A stretch of DNA of 41,238 nucleotides. Source: Mesorhizobium carmichaelinearum. GTDB lineage: Bacteria; Pseudomonadota; Alphaproteobacteria; Rhizobiales; Rhizobiaceae. A model generated the notes under the pieces. That model was not told the DNA's origin. It saw nothing but the letters and a program-made list of their open reading frames with translations, and did not search any database. The position numbers were made by a program, and so were the translations under genes. Positions 25,898 through 34,556 of this stretch are shown here, piece by piece (within the stretch, counting starts at the first letter, position 1; every line of letters begins with the position of its first letter). The stretch spans positions 1 to 41,238 of the forward strand of contig NZ_FZQR01000037.1 in assembly GCF_900199455.1 (NCBI RefSeq), in the 5' to 3' direction.

Positions 25898-27454
25898 ATG
25901 ACTTCCCACGCCACACAGATCATCGATCCCTCCCTCGCCGGCGAGGTGGCCACGATCCTCGCTCGTTGCGGGGTCGAGGTCGCCGCCTTTAACGAGGGCG
26001 AACTCGCCGTGAGATCACCCATCTCGGGCGAGACGCTAGCGCGAGTGAAGACAGTCGATGCCACAACCGCCAGCGAAGCGATTGAAAGCGCGCACTCGGC
26101 CTTCCTCGAGTGGCGACTGGTGCCCGCGCCGAAGCGCGGCGAACTGATCCGTCTACTTGGCGAGGAGCTCAGGGCGGCCAAGGGTGACCTCGGACGTCTC
26201 GTCTCGATAGAAGTAGGCAAGATTACCTCGGAGGGCCTGGGTGAGGTCCAGGAGATGATCGACATTTGCGACTTCGCCGTGGGCCTGTCGCGTCAGTTGT
26301 ACGGCCTGACGATTGCTACCGAGCGTGCCGAGCACCGCATGATGGAAACCTGGCATCCGCTCGGCGTCACCGGCATCATCTCAGCATTCAACTTCCCTGT
26401 CGCCGTCTGGTCGTGGAACGCGGCGCTTGCGCTGGTCTGCGGGAATTCCATCGTCTGGAAGCCGTCGGAGAAGACGCCGCTGAGCGCACTGGCGGCTCAG
26501 GCCCTGCTTAACCGTGCGGTCAAACGCTTCCAGCGGGAAGGTGGGAGCGTCCCGGAGGGCTTGGCAAGCATTCTGATCGGGACCCGCGATATCGGCGCGG
26601 TTCTGGTCGACCATCCGAAGGTGCCGCTGATCTCCGCCACCGGCTCGACGGCAATGGGCCGCGCTGTCGGCCCCCGCGTCGCCACCCGCTTCGGTCGCTC
26701 AATCCTGGAGCTGGGGGGAAACAATGCAGCAATCGTCACCGCCACCGCAGATCTAGACCTGACCCTGCGCGGCATCGCCTTCGCAGCGATGGGCACCGCC
26801 GGGCAACGCTGCACCTCGCTGCGGCGCTTGTTCGTGCATGACAGTGTCTATGATAGCTTCATTGCGCGACTGAAGAAGGCTTATGCCTCCGTGTCGGTTG
26901 GCAACCCTCTCGAATCCGGAAACCTCATCGGCCCCTTGATTGACAAGGCAGCTTTCGACGCACACCAGGCGGCGCTTTCCGAGACGAAGGCCACTGGCGG
27001 CAAGGTCTTCGGCGGCGAGCGGGTCGATGCCGGCTTTGGCAACAACGCCTATTATGTCCGCCCTGCGCTGGTCGAGATGCCCAAGCAGACCGGTTCGGTT
27101 GAAAAAGAGACCTTCGCCCCCATCCTCTACGTGATCCGCTACAGCGATTTCGATGAAGCGCTTCGGCTGCACAACGGCGTGCCGCAAGGTCTGTCATCGT
27201 CGATCTTTACCAATGATCTGCGCGAGGCCGAGACTTTTCTGTCTGCGCGAGGTTCCGACTGTGGCATCGCCAATGTGAACATCGGCCCCTCCGGCGCCGA
27301 AATCGGTGGGGCATTCGGGGGCGAAAAGGAAACTGGCGGAGGCCGGGAATCCGGCTCGGACGCTTGGAAAGCATATATGCGCCGGGCCACCAACACGGTT
27401 AATTACGGTCGCAGCCTTCCCCTCGCCCAAGGTGTGACGTTCGAAGTCGGGTAG
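25898..27454 (+). CDS. amaB: 2-aminoadipate 6-semialdehyde (piperideine-6-carboxylate) dehydrogenase
   Basis: A 518-residue aldehyde dehydrogenase of the ALDH7/antiquitin group. It oxidises 2-aminoadipate 6-semialdehyde to 2-aminoadipate with NAD. The general-base glutamate is in LELGGNNAAIV and the catalytic cysteine in GTAGQRCTSLRR, both exactly as in the ALDH7 family. The C-terminal GGAFGGEKETGGGRESGSD is also typical. Full length, with GGAGG before the ATG. It follows hglS and completes the route from lysine (via the upstream dehydrogenase) to 2-aminoadipate. Two strong hairpins follow the gene. Confidence 0.92.
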   Translation: MTSHATQIIDPSLAGEVATILARCGVEVAAFNEGELAVRSPISGETLARVKTVDATTASEAIESAHSAFLEWRLVPAPKRGELIRLLGEELRAAKGDLGRLVSIEVGKITSEGLGEVQEMIDICDFAVGLSRQLYGLTIATERAEHRMMETWHPLGVTGIISAFNFPVAVWSWNAALALVCGNSIVWKPSEKTPLSALAAQALLNRAVKRFQREGGSVPEGLASILIGTRDIGAVLVDHPKVPLISATGSTAMGRAVGPRVATRFGRSILELGGNNAAIVTATADLDLTLRGIAFAAMGTAGQRCTSLRRLFVHDSVYDSFIARLKKAYASVSVGNPLESGNLIGPLIDKAAFDAHQAALSETKATGGKVFGGERVDAGFGNNAYYVRPALVEMPKQTGSVEKETFAPILYVIRYSDFDEALRLHNGVPQGLSSSIFTNDLREAETFLSARGSDCGIANVNIGPSGAEIGGAFGGEKETGGGRESGSDAWKAYMRRATNTVNYGRSLPLAQGVTFEVG

Positions 27455-27517
27455 GGGGGGAATTGAGCATCAAACCCAGCGGAGACTATCTAGAGCCACG
27501 CTTGCGCCGATGTCCTG

Positions 27518-27576
27518 CCGCCACACAGTCGCGATGTGTGGCGGTGCGTCCTGCCGGTGTCCTCCCCACCGGCAGG
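27518..27576. terminator. two tandem perfect hairpins after amaB
   Basis: Hairpin 1: CCGCCACACA (27518-27527), 7-nt loop, TGTGTGGCGG (27535-27544). Hairpin 2: CCTGCCGGTG (27550-27559), 7-nt loop, CACCGGCAGG (27567-27576). Both stems are 10 bp without mismatch and stand 5 nt apart, about 65 nt after the amaB stop. No T-run follows. They may act as a terminator or mRNA-end stabiliser, or be a repetitive palindromic unit. Confidence 0.5.
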
Positions 27577-27697
27577 GCGCTATCTGTTGGGAGGTGGCCC
27601 AAGGCGACACGCGGCATACATGTCGCGCTGCATTTAATAATGAGACTCCTCGGCGTAATGATATCAAGGCCTTAGGAGACCGGTAACTTCTCTGGGG

Positions 27698-27958
27698 TTA
27701 GGCGGCGCGCAGAAGGGGCGGTTTGGGCTTGAATAATGGAGGCACGTTCGGTTCTGGCTGTCGGAACGGTGCCCGCAGCCGATCGCGAAGTTCGCCATTG
27801 ATCTCCGCCGTCCTGACCTGCATGAGCATGTCTGCACCGTGGAGAGACCAGCGCATCTGCTGCTTCTTGACCATGCGTTTGCCGACAAGCGAATTCACTG
27901 CTGACTCGGCGAGGCTGGTGGCGACACGAAGCCCTTCACGGTAACGGACTTCGCGAGA
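27698..27958 (-). pseudogene. ISKra4-type transposase C-terminal fragment
   Basis: The minus strand encodes about 86 residues, with REVRYREGLRVATSL, ESAVNSLVGKRM and KKQQMRWSLHGADMLMQVRT, the typical C-terminus of ISKra4-type transposases, ending at a normal-looking stop. The upstream part of the gene is missing; the frame loses homology near 27958. A relic. Confidence 0.65.
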
Positions 27959-28110
27959 TTGCGTGGCTGATTACGGCGTCCGAACCCATAAGCACGGCCG
28001 CATGGTAGCGAGCCGGACTTATCGCGGGGTCAAAGAGCAACTTCAGGCAGGCAATTTTTTTCGTGTCCACGTTCCGCTGTTCCCTAAGATGGGGCGAACC
28101 ACCAGGGAAT

Positions 28111-28347
28111 GACGTGACACCTCTTGAGCTCAAGGTCACTGCCGCGCGCAGCCTTCTCTCCGTTACATGGGATGACGGTGCGGTCTCGCTGATCCCGGCC
28201 TCCACGCTGCGGACACGCAGCCGCGCGGCACAGCAGGTGCGGGCGCACATCGAAGGTAACAAACGCTCGTTCGACACCGTCACTGTGACGAGTGCAGAGG
28301 CTATCGGTTCCGTGTCCCGCAACTTCGTGTCGAAAGTTGCATTATAA
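28111..28347 (+). pseudogene. DUF971-like protein, C-terminally truncated
   Basis: About 78 residues starting at a GTG. The first 65 (LLSVTWDDGAVSLIPAS, RSRAAQQVRAHIEG, TSAEAIGS) look like a DUF971 domain, also found as the N-terminal domain of gamma-butyrobetaine/trimethyllysine hydroxylases. The expected end of the domain (a DGHD-x-G-x-YPW-type motif) is missing; the frame runs into unrelated residues and stops at 28347. Probably a broken gene next to mobile-element DNA. Confidence 0.5.
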
Positions 28348-28849
28348 ATCACATATCAATCTAACGTTGTATCATCAACAGAGTGGAACAGAATTGAGTT
28401 CGCTGCGTGCTTCCCAGTAATAACCGTGATTGACGAGGTCGAGGCCCCACAGGAATGGATCTGATAGCTATGTCCAGCGGGATCGCGGACGGGATGCGGA
28501 TGCCTGCCGGGCAAGTACGCGTAGGCTGGAAACCCCTTTTCCGGCAGGTGCCGAGGACGCGATGTCGAGCCAATGGCCATAGAGCATGGTATCATAGGGA
28601 TGGCGCGGTCCGGTACGTGCATTGCCCGGCGGTTGGCGACAATGTGGAAAGGCCGGCGCGTCGCAGCGATCGAACCTCGAAAATGGGCTTGTGGCCCGGC
28701 CGTCTGCTACCCGGCGGTGTTGATTTTCGGTCGAACGATCAGGCCTTGCGATTTCTACCGTTTGCTGCGTTTATTTCCCAGTCTCAATAAGAACCGGCTT
28801 GGCTTGTTGCCAGGCCATTCTGCAATTTCGTTGTGAAGGAATACTATAG
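28348..28849. other. gap before the cold-shock gene; possible dehydrogenase N-terminus relic
   Basis: No intact gene. At 28573-28670 one forward frame reads EHGIIGMARSGTCIARRLA followed by RRVAAIE, which recalls the Rossmann N-terminus of 6-phosphogluconate dehydrogenase-like proteins; it degenerates after about 35 codons. The last part must hold the cold-shock gene promoter and leader. AAGGAA at 28836-28841 is its ribosome binding site. Confidence 0.35.
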
Positions 28850-29062
28850 ATGGCGACTGGAACCGTGAAGTGGTTCAACAGCACCAAGGGCTTCGGCTTC
28901 ATTCAACCCGATGGTGGTGGTCCGGATGTGTTTGTCCATATTTCCGCTGTCGAGCGTGCCGGTCTTTCGACCCTCGCCGATGGTCAGAAGATCAATTATG
29001 AAGTTGAGCAGGACCGGCGCACCGGCAAGTCGTCGGCCGGCAACCTCAGCAAAGCAGGCTGA
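28850..29062 (+). CDS. cspA: cold-shock domain protein (CspA family)
   Basis: A 70-residue single cold-shock domain. RNP1 (KGFGFIQPD) and RNP2 (DVFVHISAV) are intact, so it should bind single-stranded RNA or DNA as an RNA chaperone. AAGGAA precedes the ATG. It is monocistronic, with a strong intrinsic terminator about 120 nt after the stop. One of several csp copies expected in an alphaproteobacterium; the cspA symbol stands for the family, not a specific paralogue. Confidence 0.93.
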   Translation: MATGTVKWFNSTKGFGFIQPDGGGPDVFVHISAVERAGLSTLADGQKINYEVEQDRRTGKSSAGNLSKAG

Positions 29063-29181
29063 CTCTCCCGTGTCCCGGCCCAAGCCGGGAGGACGCAGTA
29101 GGTGGCGGACGGGACTGACAGCCGCTCAACAAGAGCAGCCGACTGCTGTCAGCCCATCGGGAATGGAAAAGACGTTGCAAG

Positions 29182-29206
29182 AAGGCGGGGGCTCCCCGCC
29201 TTTTTT
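29182..29206 (+). terminator. intrinsic terminator of the cold-shock gene
   Basis: GGCGGGG, loop GCT, CCCCGCC, then six T residues. A textbook Rho-independent terminator for the plus strand. Confidence 0.9.
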
Positions 29207-29259
29207 CGTCGGAGTTGAGTTTGACTGCTGTGCGCGCCAGAACGACCGCGGGCTATCAA

Positions 29260-29616
29260 TCAGGCTGTGCCGTTCGTGCGGGTCCGCTTCGCAGGCGCGG
29301 ACGCTTCCGGCTCCTTGGGTTTACGGCCGAGGCCCATGCTCTTGGCCAATGCCGAGCGCGCCGCGGCGTAGTTTGGCGCGACCATCGGATAGTCAGAAGG
29401 CAAGCCCCATTTGACACGGTATTCGTCCGGCGTCAGACCGTAGTGGGTCGACAGATGCCGCTTCAGCGACTTGAACTTCTTCCCGTCATCCAGGCAGATA
29501 ATGTAGTCCGGCGTGACCGATCTCCTGACGGACACAGCTGGATTGGGAGCTTCCGGTTTTTCCGGCGCGGAGCCGGCGGCCGCTCCCTTCAGTGCCGCCT
29601 GAGTTCGCTGACGAGG
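29260..29616 (-). pseudogene. MucR/Ros-family regulator, N-terminus lost
   Basis: The minus-strand frame encodes the C-terminal zinc-finger part of MucR: SVTPDYIICLDDGKKF, KRHLSTHYGLTPDEYR, then the normal tail to NGTA. Upstream the same frame continues without a stop through AALKGAAAGSAPEKPEAP, but the MucR N-terminal oligomerisation region is not there: a neighbouring frame shows SLVSEL instead of the expected ASELPALI-like text, which suggests a frameshift near 29600. An internal GTG at 29535 could still start a 91-residue DNA-binding fragment. Ros/MucR proteins repress exopolysaccharide, motility and virulence or symbiosis genes. Confidence 0.7.
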
Positions 29617-29772
29617 GAAGACCGATGTGAAAACGATCCTGGTGCTGCTGGTTCTTCTGGCCCGGCCGTGCCCATTCGAGAATTGGCGGCGGATGACCGA
29701 AGAAGAAGTTTGTGGATAGTCCTCCCTAATTTAGCTGAAGCTCGGCAGCAGCGCGTAGACTTGCAGCCTCGC

Positions 29773-30423
29773 TTACCTGCGGCGGGTCGTAATTGGTGGG
29801 AGCTGCCGCCGTTGAGCCGTCGCCACAGCACGCCAGTGCATCGCGAGCGCAACAATGCCCGCGAGGGATAGCGCACCAAAGATTGTTGGCTCAAGGCCCG
29901 GCAGCACAGTCGCATTGCCGACACACGGATCGGCCAATTCCTTGTGAAAATCAGTGCAGATACGTGCGGGATCGTTCAGCGTCCGGAGCTGCGACCAATC
30001 CCACACGCTGGCGCCGGGGTCCTTCTTGCCGTCGTTCAGCATTACCGTCGCGGAGAGAAACGTACACCAGAAATAGACCAGCGCGATCGCGGGTAGCAGA
30101 GAGAAGACTACAATCATCGCGCCTTGATAGACGCGGCCCTCACGCGAGCCCGTGTCGATTGCGTCGAAGCCGACAACGGGTATCCGCTCATGCCATTGCG
30201 AGCCGCCGCGTAGAGCGTAGACGCGTCCAATGAGTGAGGTTAGTGCGAGTAAAATCGAACATATCGGGATTGCGATCATTACTGCAGGCACCCTCGCCTT
30301 CATGACCAGCTTTGCCCCGAATATCTCTTCCCCGCCTTGCGCGACCACCCAGGAATTCAGGGCGTAATAGAGAAGGAGCGCGCTGACCACAAACCAAACT
30401 TTGCTAAGCTGCGATTGCGTCAT
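29773..30423 (-). CDS. hypothetical membrane protein
   Basis: A 216-residue protein of unknown family. Hydrophobic stretches at about residues 8-27, 45-66, 102-123 and 180-198 suggest four membrane segments. The loop between the third and fourth contains two cysteines (ARICTDFH and ADPCVGN) and may be extracytoplasmic. AAGAGG lies 5 nt before the ATG at 30423. It is 49 bp downstream of the DUF4403 lipoprotein gene on the same strand, so the two probably form an operon at the cell envelope. No function can be assigned. Confidence 0.65.
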   Translation of the reverse strand: MTQSQLSKVWFVVSALLLYYALNSWVVAQGGEEIFGAKLVMKARVPAVMIAIPICSILLALTSLIGRVYALRGGSQWHERIPVVGFDAIDTGSREGRVYQGAMIVVFSLLPAIALVYFWCTFLSATVMLNDGKKDPGASVWDWSQLRTLNDPARICTDFHKELADPCVGNATVLPGLEPTIFGALSLAGIVALAMHWRAVATAQRRQLPPITTRRR

Positions 30424-30472
30424 TTGCACCTCTTGTTCGTTATGGGTGGCCCCGGCTCGTTCGGCAGACGGG

Positions 30473-31936
30473 CTACTGACCTACTAGATCAGCTGATAGC
30501 GCCATATCGAAATTCATTTTGAGCCGGGCACTGGCAATCAGGTTCTTTGGCCCGACAGTGATATCGAGAAGTTCGATCGACGGCGTGTCAGCGGAAATCT
30601 TCAATCCCGGAACGTTGGTATTGTGAACGGCCTTCAAAATCTCATCGGACGCGTCGTTGATCTGCTTATTGAGATCGATTCTCGAATGAGCCTCTAAATC
30701 TGCGAGGATCTGGGTTTCGAACAAGGATTGTGCCGCCTTCCAGAAGGCGTTGTCCAGGACGGTCGCGAAATCGCGACCCTTAAGGTTCTTTGACAGCTCG
30801 TCTAATAGCAATCCATAGGCAGCAGTTGCTTGCAGCGTGATATCGGCTTGACTTCGATCGGCTGATGTTTTGCCCAAAGGCGGCAGAGACAGGGACTGTG
30901 TGGGAACTGGCTCTGCTGCAAGACTGGTCTTTGCCGCGACACGCACGGTCATCTTCATGCCTTGCGCTTCACCGACCAGGCCCGAAAAGCTCGCCGCTGT
31001 GGGGACGATGTTGAGATAGACGGGCGTGCTGTCCCGTCGATCGATCTTGATCGAAAAGGCGTGCCATTGGGCCTCCACCTTTGACCGAAGCGCATCACAG
31101 GGTAAAGCTTTGGAAATGGCATCCTGTATCTTGGCACGGTGGTCATTGATCTGGCCGTTCAACACGTCGGCCAGTCCCAGATTGATTGGCCCTGCGCAAA
31201 CTTGGGGATGCCCCAGGTTTCCAAAATCAAAGCCGAGGCAGTTTTTGCCAACGACTTCCACCGAAGCACTGCTCACCCATCTGCCGGTTGGGGTTCCCGA
31301 GAGCACGGGGCACCACTTATCGTTCATATCGAACTGCAGATCGACGCCGGGGACCAGCCGAGCCTCGAAGTTCTTTCCCGAAAGCGAAAGCAATCTGGCA
31401 AGGTCGCCGCCTACGCCGGCCTGACCGCTGACAAACAGCGGCTGTTCGACGTGAACGCCATTGCCCGCCTGGGTCACGACAAGAGGGCCATCAGTTTTGA
31501 TATCAGCATGCCAATGATAGTCGGCGCATTGGTTCGTAGTGCCAATGCTCGGAGCGGTAATGTCTGGCACTTCAGCACAAACGCGGACACCGATCCATTT
31601 GCATTCGGTATGATGTCCGACGTATCCGGGATTAATATGAGGAATACCGACACATCCAATTTGACCATTTCCTTGCACTGGAACGGATTGCGGTATCTTC
31701 GATTGTGCTGCTTGCACTAACGTCTCGTACGGGATTTGCGCCACCAGCGTGAGAGCGCTGTCCGAAACGGGTGCCGGCGGCACATCGGCAGTGCCACCAT
31801 GGTCTGGCGCCTGGAAGAGATTTTTTTCGCAGCCCGACACGCTAAGTAAAATGAGAAGGACCGGAACGAACCGGCGGGTTGCGACGGCTAAGTGAGCGAC
31901 ACGCAACTTCATGCCAGGTCTGGTACGCGATGCCAT
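30473..31936 (-). CDS. DUF4403-family lipoprotein
   Basis: A 487-residue exported protein. The N-terminus has a basic region, a hydrophobic core (FVPVLLILLSV) and the lipobox SVSGC at about residue 36, so it should be a lipoprotein. The body resembles the DUF4403 family, made of repeated SMP/TULIP-like beta-rich domains thought to bind lipids; the exact function is unknown. GGGGGAG lies 6 nt before the ATG at 31936, which decides the start. It is transcribed with the membrane protein downstream and diverges from the protease-nuclease gene. Confidence 0.7.
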   Translation of the reverse strand: MASRTRPGMKLRVAHLAVATRRFVPVLLILLSVSGCEKNLFQAPDHGGTADVPPAPVSDSALTLVAQIPYETLVQAAQSKIPQSVPVQGNGQIGCVGIPHINPGYVGHHTECKWIGVRVCAEVPDITAPSIGTTNQCADYHWHADIKTDGPLVVTQAGNGVHVEQPLFVSGQAGVGGDLARLLSLSGKNFEARLVPGVDLQFDMNDKWCPVLSGTPTGRWVSSASVEVVGKNCLGFDFGNLGHPQVCAGPINLGLADVLNGQINDHRAKIQDAISKALPCDALRSKVEAQWHAFSIKIDRRDSTPVYLNIVPTAASFSGLVGEAQGMKMTVRVAAKTSLAAEPVPTQSLSLPPLGKTSADRSQADITLQATAAYGLLLDELSKNLKGRDFATVLDNAFWKAAQSLFETQILADLEAHSRIDLNKQINDASDEILKAVHNTNVPGLKISADTPSIELLDITVGPKNLIASARLKMNFDMALSADLVGQ

Positions 31937-32357
31937 GGACGTCTCCCCCAAGAATGCTTTGCACCTGCTGAAGCGGCGTCGCTGAATGTCACCGCTTTGT
32001 GTTCTCTACGTGATCGAATGATCTTCAGGTCCCCATGCGGAGGCCGGCGTCGAAGCTCCTGCTGCCAAAAGACAGCCGAAAAAGCGATCCCGCGCGAGGA
32101 ACTTAGTTGAGAACTCTATTCTTTACATTGACCACACATTACTCTTTATTGCTTAGTGATGTAAGAGGAGGCTGGAACTTTTTAAGAAATTGACAGAGCA
32201 GCATCGCTGGTCGAAAGGCCTTCGTGTGAAAAGTTGTTAGCCGCTTAAACATTTCGCTGCTTGAGCGTTTGTCGTATGAAGTCGTATCTCTCAATCGCCA
32301 TCCACAAACAAAGTCCATCGTCATTCCTTATTGAGGCCGTTGGAAGGAAGAGCCTAC
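31937..32357. promoter_or_regulatory. divergent intergenic region, lipoprotein / protease-nuclease
   Basis: A 421-bp gap. The first 170 bp are GC-rich; 32110-32330 is AT-rich and likely holds the promoter of the protease-nuclease gene. GGAAGGA at 32342-32348 is its ribosome binding site. No inverted repeat of note was seen. Confidence 0.45.
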
Positions 32358-34442
32358 ATGGCCGCGACTAATTTATTCGACGAGCGCCGCCTCGCGGTAA
32401 TGATTGCAGCGGCAAAGCGATGGAAAACGCAGCCGCCGACGCCTGCGACGACGCAAGTGACGCCATCGGAACAGGCGCGCTACGACGCTCGCCGTTCGAG
32501 CTTCGTTCAGGCGAGCGAATTGAAGGCTCAAGGCCGTCTTCCGGTGTTCGTCGAGCGCAAGATCGGCCCCACCCTTGACTGGTACACCTTGCCGCCGGAC
32601 GATGCTGCTCGAGCCGCTGGCCTGCCGGTCGCGCGCATCGTGATCAACGTCGATCCGAAGGTCGATCCTGTCGGGTTTGCGACCGGGTTCATGATTTCAC
32701 CCAACATTCTTCTGACCAACAGGCATGTGTTTCCGGATCCCGGCTCGGTTCGAGGAACAGGCGCCAACTTTCTTCACGATCAAACGGCATCGGGTGTCAC
32801 TCGAGGCATTATTTTTGAGTTCGATCCGGATGCGCTTTTCTTCTCGGCGGAGGATCTCGATTTCGCGATCGTCGCGGTGGAGCCGAAGGCGGTCACTGGC
32901 GAGCTTCTTTCTTCCGTCAACTTCCTGGCGATCAATGGATCGCGGTCAAAGATCCTGCCAGGAATGCCGATCCGGATGATCGAATATCCTGATGGCGGGC
33001 CAAAACGCTATGCGATGGAGAATTGCCGGCTGCTCGAACTGCGGGACGACGGTTTCCTCCGGTACGAGACCGACACTGAGGGTGGATCGTCGGGCTCACC
33101 CTGCTCCTCGGAAATATGGGAGGTAGTCGGTTTGCACCACGCCTCAATCCCGAAAATGCGAGGCAATACTATTCTCAATAAGGACGGTTCGGCATGGTCA
33201 CCTGGCCAGCCGGATGAGGGGATAGATTGGATCGCGAATGAGGGTGTGCGCATAAGTGCGTTGGTCAAGGCCTTCGGCGGACTTGTGCCGACGACGCCCT
33301 CCTCCAAACGCCTTTTGGACGAATTGCTGGCCAACACGACCGATCCTACCGATGAGGTCGCGAAGCTAGCGACGCCTCGCGCGCCAGAAGCGCTTAATCC
33401 TCTGCTACCTGATCCCTCCAAAATTTTCGCAAACGTGAAAGGAAACGCAATGGGCGGCGTTACCATGAATTTTTCCGGACCAGTGACGATTTTCATTGGT
33501 AGCGGCGTGCCGGCATCGCAGCTTCCACTGGCGACGGCCGAGAGCGCGGCAGACGAGGCGCTCGAGAAGGCACTGCGCTTCGACCCCAACTACGACGATC
33601 GAGAAGGCTACAACCCTGATTTTCTCGAAAACGATATCGCGGTGCCGCTGCCTCGCATTTCGCAGGAGCGGGACCAGGAGATGTACAAGGAAAATGGCCA
33701 GATCGTCGTGCTCAAGTACCATCACTTCAGCCTGGCGATGAACGCTTCCCGGCGCATGCAGATGTGGTCGGCGGTCAATGTCGACTACGATGCATCGAAA
33801 AGGACCTCCAGCGGCCGCGCCTTCTTCGGTCAAGATCGTTGGGTGTTTGACCCGCGAATCCCCCAGAAATACCAGTTGGGCGATCCCGACATCTATGAGC
33901 CCGCCAAACAGATCGACCGGGGCCATATCGTGCGCAGGGAAGACAATGCCTGGGGTGATACGCCGACGGAAATCGAGTTTGCCAATTCCGACACGTTTCA
34001 CTTCTCAAATTGCACGCCGCAGCACGCGGCCTTCAACCGCTCCCAACCGGGAAAGCAATGGCCGGGAGTTCAAGGCTTGTGGGGCGGTTTCGAAAACCAC
34101 ATTCAACGCGACTTACAATCAGGTGACACGCGCGCCTGCATCATAGCGGGACCGATCTTGGAGGCGAACGATCCGCCTGAGGATTTTGGAACCGGCGTGG
34201 TGCAGTATCCTCTCGTCTTCTGGAAGGTGGTTGCGGTCTCGGCGCGCGATACCAACGGTCGCCGGTCCCTGCGCACCTACGGCTTCAGGCTTTCCCAGAA
34301 AGACGTCGTCGATCGGTTCGGAGTGGAATTCGCGCCCGGTGAATATGCACGCTATCAAGTCGCCCTGTCAGCCATTAGCCATGAGGCCGGCGTTATTTTT
34401 GACGATCTCCTCTTGCGCGCCGATACACACGCCGAGGCATAA
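32358..34442 (+). CDS. trypsin-like serine protease fused to DNA/RNA nonspecific endonuclease
   Basis: A 694-residue two-domain protein without a signal peptide. Residues about 90-310 are a trypsin-like protease: H123 in LLTNRHVF, D168 in EDLDFAIV and S245 in GGSSGSP form the triad. Residues about 450-680 are a NUC-family betabetaalpha-metal endonuclease with the DRGH motif (D520-H523) and the metal-binding asparagine region SNCTPQHAAFN (N551, N560). A linker of about 120 residues (320-440) joins them. The start at 32358 has GGAAGGA 9 nt upstream. Nothing marks it for export, so it probably acts inside the cell. A protease joined to a toxic nuclease is a layout seen in bacterial conflict and antiphage proteins. 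The role is inferred; the domain calls are firm. Confidence 0.85.
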   Translation: MAATNLFDERRLAVMIAAAKRWKTQPPTPATTQVTPSEQARYDARRSSFVQASELKAQGRLPVFVERKIGPTLDWYTLPPDDAARAAGLPVARIVINVDPKVDPVGFATGFMISPNILLTNRHVFPDPGSVRGTGANFLHDQTASGVTRGIIFEFDPDALFFSAEDLDFAIVAVEPKAVTGELLSSVNFLAINGSRSKILPGMPIRMIEYPDGGPKRYAMENCRLLELRDDGFLRYETDTEGGSSGSPCSSEIWEVVGLHHASIPKMRGNTILNKDGSAWSPGQPDEGIDWIANEGVRISALVKAFGGLVPTTPSSKRLLDELLANTTDPTDEVAKLATPRAPEALNPLLPDPSKIFANVKGNAMGGVTMNFSGPVTIFIGSGVPASQLPLATAESAADEALEKALRFDPNYDDREGYNPDFLENDIAVPLPRISQERDQEMYKENGQIVVLKYHHFSLAMNASRRMQMWSAVNVDYDASKRTSSGRAFFGQDRWVFDPRIPQKYQLGDPDIYEPAKQIDRGHIVRREDNAWGDTPTEIEFANSDTFHFSNCTPQHAAFNRSQPGKQWPGVQGLWGGFENHIQRDLQSGDTRACIIAGPILEANDPPEDFGTGVVQYPLVFWKVVAVSARDTNGRRSLRTYGFRLSQKDVVDRFGVEFAPGEYARYQVALSAISHEAGVIFDDLLLRADTHAEA

Positions 34443-34506
34443 CATGACAGTCAGTGTCGCCGAGGCGGCTCGCGGCCGCACGTTGCCGTGCGCTTCGGTC
34501 CAGAAG

Positions 34507-34526
34507 GCCGCCGCTCATGCGGCGGC
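34507..34526. terminator. hairpin between convergent genes
   Basis: GCCGCCGC, loop TCAT, GCGGCGGC: a perfect 8-bp stem between the stop of the protease-nuclease gene and the end of the convergent ardC relic. It could end transcription from both sides, though no long T-run is present. Confidence 0.4.
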
Positions 34527-34556
34527 TGCTTCGTGGGCGGCGCTGAAGCGCGACAG

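Noticed and set aside
25434..25901. A 155-codon forward frame between hglS and amaB
   Set aside because: Two other forward frames and a reverse frame are equally open, and none matches a family. Faint resemblance to an FAD oxidoreductase is spread over different frames, so no gene is called.
28455..28836. A 6-phosphogluconate dehydrogenase-like gene
   Set aside because: Only about 35 codons recall the Rossmann start and the rest is unrelated; too little to annotate as a gene.
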